Positions 13,714 through 15,937 of a stretch of DNA of 15,937 bases are shown in pieces; the stretch's first letter is position 1; each line of letters starts with the position of its first letter. Both the position numbers and the translations under genes were made by a program. The DNA comes from Bacillota bacterium (lineage in GTDB: Bacteria; Bacillota; Clostridia; Christensenellales; UBA1242). The DNA lies in contig WQZR01000016.1 of NCBI GenBank assembly GCA_009780625.1, positions 1 through 15,937 on the forward strand. Reading direction: 5' to 3'. The notes under the pieces are model-generated. The model made no database searches. It was not told the origin of the DNA and saw only the letters and a list, made by a program, of their open reading frames with translations.

Positions 13714-14220
13714 TTATTTAGCAGTTTTTGGTTTTGCCCCTTTCTCTGGCTTTTCTTCTGCAGCGACTTCAGCCACCTCAACAACTTCTTTAACAACCCA
13801 TTTGTTGCCATCGAGTTTGATTAGTCTAACTGTTGCCCCTCTTAGAATTTCATCTTTTTCGTTTTCACTGATTGCGTTCCAAACAACACCGTTTACTTTA
13901 ATTTTTCCATGTTGCCCAAATTTTATGTCGCTTTGCAGTGTGAGTTCTCTTCCTTCTATGCCGTCCATGTTAAACTTTCCAGTTTTTCCCATAAGCATTT
14001 TTTTGATAATTGGACGTAGCAAAAGCAATAGTATGAATGTTACACCAATGCAAACAATCACTTCACTTGCAACTGCCCAGCCTGGGTCTGTGATTGGCAT
14101 AAACGCCATAACCATTCCGCCAAGTGCTCCGCCTGCAACAAAAATTGCAAAAAGTTCGAGCGTTGCAAACTCAATTAAAATGCATACTGCGAATATTATT
14201 GCCCAAATCCATGGTTCCAT
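13714..14220 (-). CDS. NfeD family membrane protein, short form
   Basis: A 168-residue protein. Two or three membrane helices fill residues 4-75 (WIWAIIFAVCILIEF, then an Ala/Gly-rich turn, then CIGVTFILLLLLRP). A soluble OB-fold domain follows at about 85-146 (GKIKVNGVVWNAISEN...GATVRLIKLDGNKWVV), as in other NfeD C-terminal domains. The ClpP-class protease part of long NfeD proteins is absent. The tail is Glu/Lys/Pro/Ala-rich. NfeD proteins are encoded next to SPFH proteins and are thought to work with them in membrane quality control; here the SPFH gene follows directly. The start has a strong GGGAGGAG site. The gene is divergent from the cation ATPase. Confidence 0.93.
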   Translation of the reverse strand: MEPWIWAIIFAVCILIEFATLELFAIFVAGGALGGMVMAFMPITDPGWAVASEVIVCIGVTFILLLLLRPIIKKMLMGKTGKFNMDGIEGRELTLQSDIKFGQHGKIKVNGVVWNAISENEKDEILRGATVRLIKLDGNKWVVKEVVEVAEVAAEEKPEKGAKPKTAK

Positions 14221-14258
14221 ATATTACTCCTCCCTTTCATTACACTATTATATTAGTA

Positions 14259-14287
14259 ATTATACCCTATATATTTTGTTTAGCAAA
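14259..14287 (-). promoter_or_regulatory. Probable promoter of the nfeD-SPFH operon
   Basis: On the minus strand TATAAT (14259-14264) follows TTTGCT by 17 bp. A second TATAAT lies closer at 14247-14252 but lacks a -35. The leader of about 30 nt contains the GGGAGGAG site. Confidence 0.5.
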
Positions 14288-14312
14288 ACAGATATTTATA
14301 AGTTTTACCTCA

Positions 14313-14318
14313 TATAAT
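14313..14318 (+). promoter_or_regulatory. -10 box of the ATPase gene, predicted leaderless start
   Basis: A perfect TATAAT ends 5 bases before the ATPase ATG. There is no Shine-Dalgarno and no room for a leader. The -35 region has no clear match. Confidence 0.55.
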
Positions 14319-14323
14319 TTGTT

Positions 14324-15937
14324 ATGCAAAAATTTGGACTTTCAAAAGTTGAAGTGGAAAGAAATAGAGAAGAATATGGCAAAAACGTGCTTCCAAAAAA
14401 GAAAGAAAAAAGCTTTTTGAGAAGCTATCTATCTGCATTTGATGACCCTATTATAAAAATTCTTTTGGTTGCGCTTGCTATAAGCATTTTCTTTGCTTTC
14501 ACTGGGGGAGAAATTTTTGAAACTCTTGGCATTCTTTCTTCAATTCTTCTTGCAACAACCGTTGCAACAATAAGTGAACGCGGCGGACAATCGGCTTTTA
14601 AGAAACTTAAAAAAGAAGCAGAAGAAATTAAGTGTCGTGTTCTTAGAGAAGGAACAATCACCATCTTGCCTATTTCTGAAGTTGTGACAAATGATATTGT
14701 TCTTTTGGAAGCTGGAGAAAAAGTGCCTGCTGATGGAGTGATTATTGACGGCGAGTGTCTTGTCAATCAGGCGGCGTTGAATGGTGAAACGAAAGAAGCA
14801 ACGAAGACTGTAGGGGCTCGACCTGAGACGAGCCCGTCACAATCGGGTCGCTCTCAGGTGCGACCCCTACACACAGCGCACGAAGTACAAGTTGATTTCC
14901 TTTCCCCTTCTCATGTCTTTATGGGAACGGTTGTCACTTCGGGTGTTGCAAAAATGCGAGTGACTGCTGTTGGCAAAAACACAGAATATGGTCGCCTTGC
15001 AATGGAACTTGTAGACGACCTTAGGGAAAGCCCGCTTAGACATCGCCTGACAAAACTTGCAATCATTCTTTCTCGCATTGGCTATGGTGTTGCTGTGTTT
15101 GTTGGGCTTAGTTATTTGTTTAATATCTTCTTTCTATCATCTGGTTTTAGTTGGGATTTAGCCTATATTGTTAGGCATGTTTTCTATGCTCTGACCCTCT
15201 CTGTTTCTATTGTCGTGATAGCCGTTCCTGAAGGGCTTCCTATGATGATTTCTGTTGTTCTTTCTTCCAATATGAAGAAGATGCTAAAGGATAAAATTCT
15301 AGTCAGAAAACTTGTTTCTATAGAGACAATGGGCAGTTTAAATATGCTGTTTTTCGACAAAACTGGAACAATAACTAAGGGTAAACTTGAAGCTAAGAAA
15401 TTTGTCACACTAGACGAAAACGACGAAAATAGCCCCTTTTTGAGGGCTAGGTTGCTTAGAAACTGCGTTTACAACAATTCCTCTTCACTTGTGGAAGAAG
15501 ACGGCAAAGCGAAGATTTTTGGCGGAAATTCGACTGATAGAGCACTTCTTGCATACGCTTTAAACAGCGAAAAAGTTGTTGGTTTAGACGTAGAAACTGA
15601 GGTTATTTCAAAGACTGAATTCAACAGCACAGACAAGTTTTCTTCAATTACAATAAAGCAAAATGGCGAAGTTATAACCTATTTAAAAGGCTCACCCGAA
15701 AAACTTTTGCCTTGCTGCGATATTGGTTTAGAAGAGAAAAAAGAGTTTGAAGAACGGCTAAAAAATTATGCAAAACAAGGCTTTCGCATCTTGCTTTTTT
15801 GTGAAAATTCAGAACTTATTGGTGCTATTCTTCTTAAAGATGAAATGCGAGATGAAGCGAGTTTGACAATTGAAAGTCTGAAAAAAGCAGGGATTCAACC
15901 TGTTATGCTGACAGGTGACGCAAAGGAGACGGCTGTC
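14324..15937 (+). CDS. Ca-type P-type ATPase, N-terminal 538 codons (3' end outside window)
   Basis: The frame is open from ATG to the last base. The N-terminus (GLSKVEVERNREEYGKN, then DDPIIKILLVALAISI) matches P2-type ATPases of the SERCA/PMR1 kind. Helices M1/M2 lie at about 42-85. The A-domain motif is NGET (near 154) instead of the usual TGES, keeping the glutamate. M4 holds PEGL (302-305), whose Glu303 is a cation ligand. The phosphorylated Asp345 lies in DKTGT, the nucleotide-binding KGSPE starts at Lys455, and TGD is at 530-532. The window ends before GDGxNDA and M5-M10. The pump probably exports Ca2+; the selectivity is inferred from PEGL. A 61-bp palindromic element encodes residues 163-183 inside the A domain. 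The mRNA is probably leaderless. The gene is divergent from nfeD. Confidence 0.93.
   Translation, partial: MQKFGLSKVEVERNREEYGKNVLPKKKEKSFLRSYLSAFDDPIIKILLVALAISIFFAFTGGEIFETLGILSSILLATTVATISERGGQSAFKKLKKEAEEIKCRVLREGTITILPISEVVTNDIVLLEAGEKVPADGVIIDGECLVNQAALNGETKEATKTVGARPETSPSQSGRSQVRPLHTAHEVQVDFLSPSHVFMGTVVTSGVAKMRVTAVGKNTEYGRLAMELVDDLRESPLRHRLTKLAIILSRIGYGVAVFVGLSYLFNIFFLSSGFSWDLAYIVRHVFYALTLSVSIVVIAVPEGLPMMISVVLSSNMKKMLKDKILVRKLVSIETMGSLNMLFFDKTGTITKGKLEAKKFVTLDENDENSPFLRARLLRNCVYNNSSSLVEEDGKAKIFGGNSTDRALLAYALNSEKVVGLDVETEVISKTEFNSTDKFSSITIKQNGEVITYLKGSPEKLLPCCDIGLEEKKEFEERLKNYAKQGFRILLFCENSELIGAILLKDEMRDEASLTIESLKKAGIQPVMLTGDAKETAV
14810..14872 (+). repeat. Double-hairpin palindromic element inserted in the ATPase gene
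   Basis: Two near-identical 27-base arms, starting GTAGGGG and ending CCCCTAC, form an inverted repeat around a 7-base centre (TCACAAT). Each arm is itself a small hairpin, such as GGGTCGC-N8-GCGACCC. The right arm contains the 29-bp core CGGGTCGCT-N7-GCGACCCCTACAC (14844-14872), shared with the PRC-barrel gene. The element is much more GC-rich than its surroundings. It is translated as a Ser/Arg/Pro-rich loop just after the NGET motif. Confidence 0.9.

Noticed and set aside
14274..14290. TTTTG/CAAAA inverted repeat between nfeD and the ATPase as an operator
   Set aside because: Five-base arms of A/T-rich sequence are expected often by chance in this DNA.
13802..14317. Plus-strand 171-codon ORF antisense to nfeD
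   Set aside because: The NfeD protein on the other strand is clearly homologous to a known family. The ORF has no ribosome binding site and covers the divergent promoter region.
14425..14766. Minus-strand 113-codon ORF in the ATPase region
   Set aside because: It is a shadow of the conserved ATPase reading frame on the plus strand.

Overview
The window is an AT-rich bacterial chromosome segment with standard stop codons, strong AGGAG-type ribosome binding sites, many intrinsic terminators and very short intergenic gaps. Its families (PRC-barrel protein, NfeD/SPFH pair, zinc-ribbon proteins, Ca-type P-ATPase) and base composition suggest an uncultured low-GC Bacillota/Clostridia-like bacterium. 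That placement is an inference and no marker gene settles it. I see no rRNA, tRNA, CRISPR array, transposase or phage gene.

Layout. 2-2725 (+): the 3' part of a large single-span membrane protein with a (DGP)6 stalk; its start lies outside the window. 2747-5449 (-): three separately terminated genes, read in the order GtrB-like glycosyltransferase, zinc-ribbon/TM2 membrane protein, mnmA. 5506-5627 (-): a tiny transcription unit whose promoter spacer contains an 11-G run. It encodes a 16-codon ORF and ends in a terminator just upstream of the glycosyltransferase. 5695-9704 (-): a 1243-residue soluble protein of unknown function followed by an 83-residue partner. 9902-10558 (-): a PRC-barrel protein. 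10642-11363 (-): two overlapping small unknown genes behind a perfect-consensus promoter, divergent from an SPFH/zinc-ribbon gene (11447-12721, +). 12758-14220 (-): an nfeD-SPFH operon. 14324-15937 (+): the first 538 codons of a Ca-type P-type ATPase, open at the window edge.

The genes give a membrane and envelope theme: two different SPFH proteins, NfeD, a TM2 protein, a lipid-linked glycosyltransferase, a cation pump and a large anchored protein. mnmA, for tRNA thiolation, is the only clear translation gene.

Four observations stand out. First, a homopolymeric G tract sits between the -35 and -10 of a small unit ahead of the glycosyltransferase, as in phase-variable promoters. Second, a GC-rich palindromic element shares a 29-bp core between two unrelated genes (PRC-barrel and ATPase) and is translated in both, in different frames, like the Rickettsia palindromic elements. 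Third, four single genes have a -10 box only 5-6 nt before ATG and no Shine-Dalgarno, which predicts leaderless mRNAs beside SD-led operons. Fourth, the 1243/83-residue operon matches nothing I recognise.
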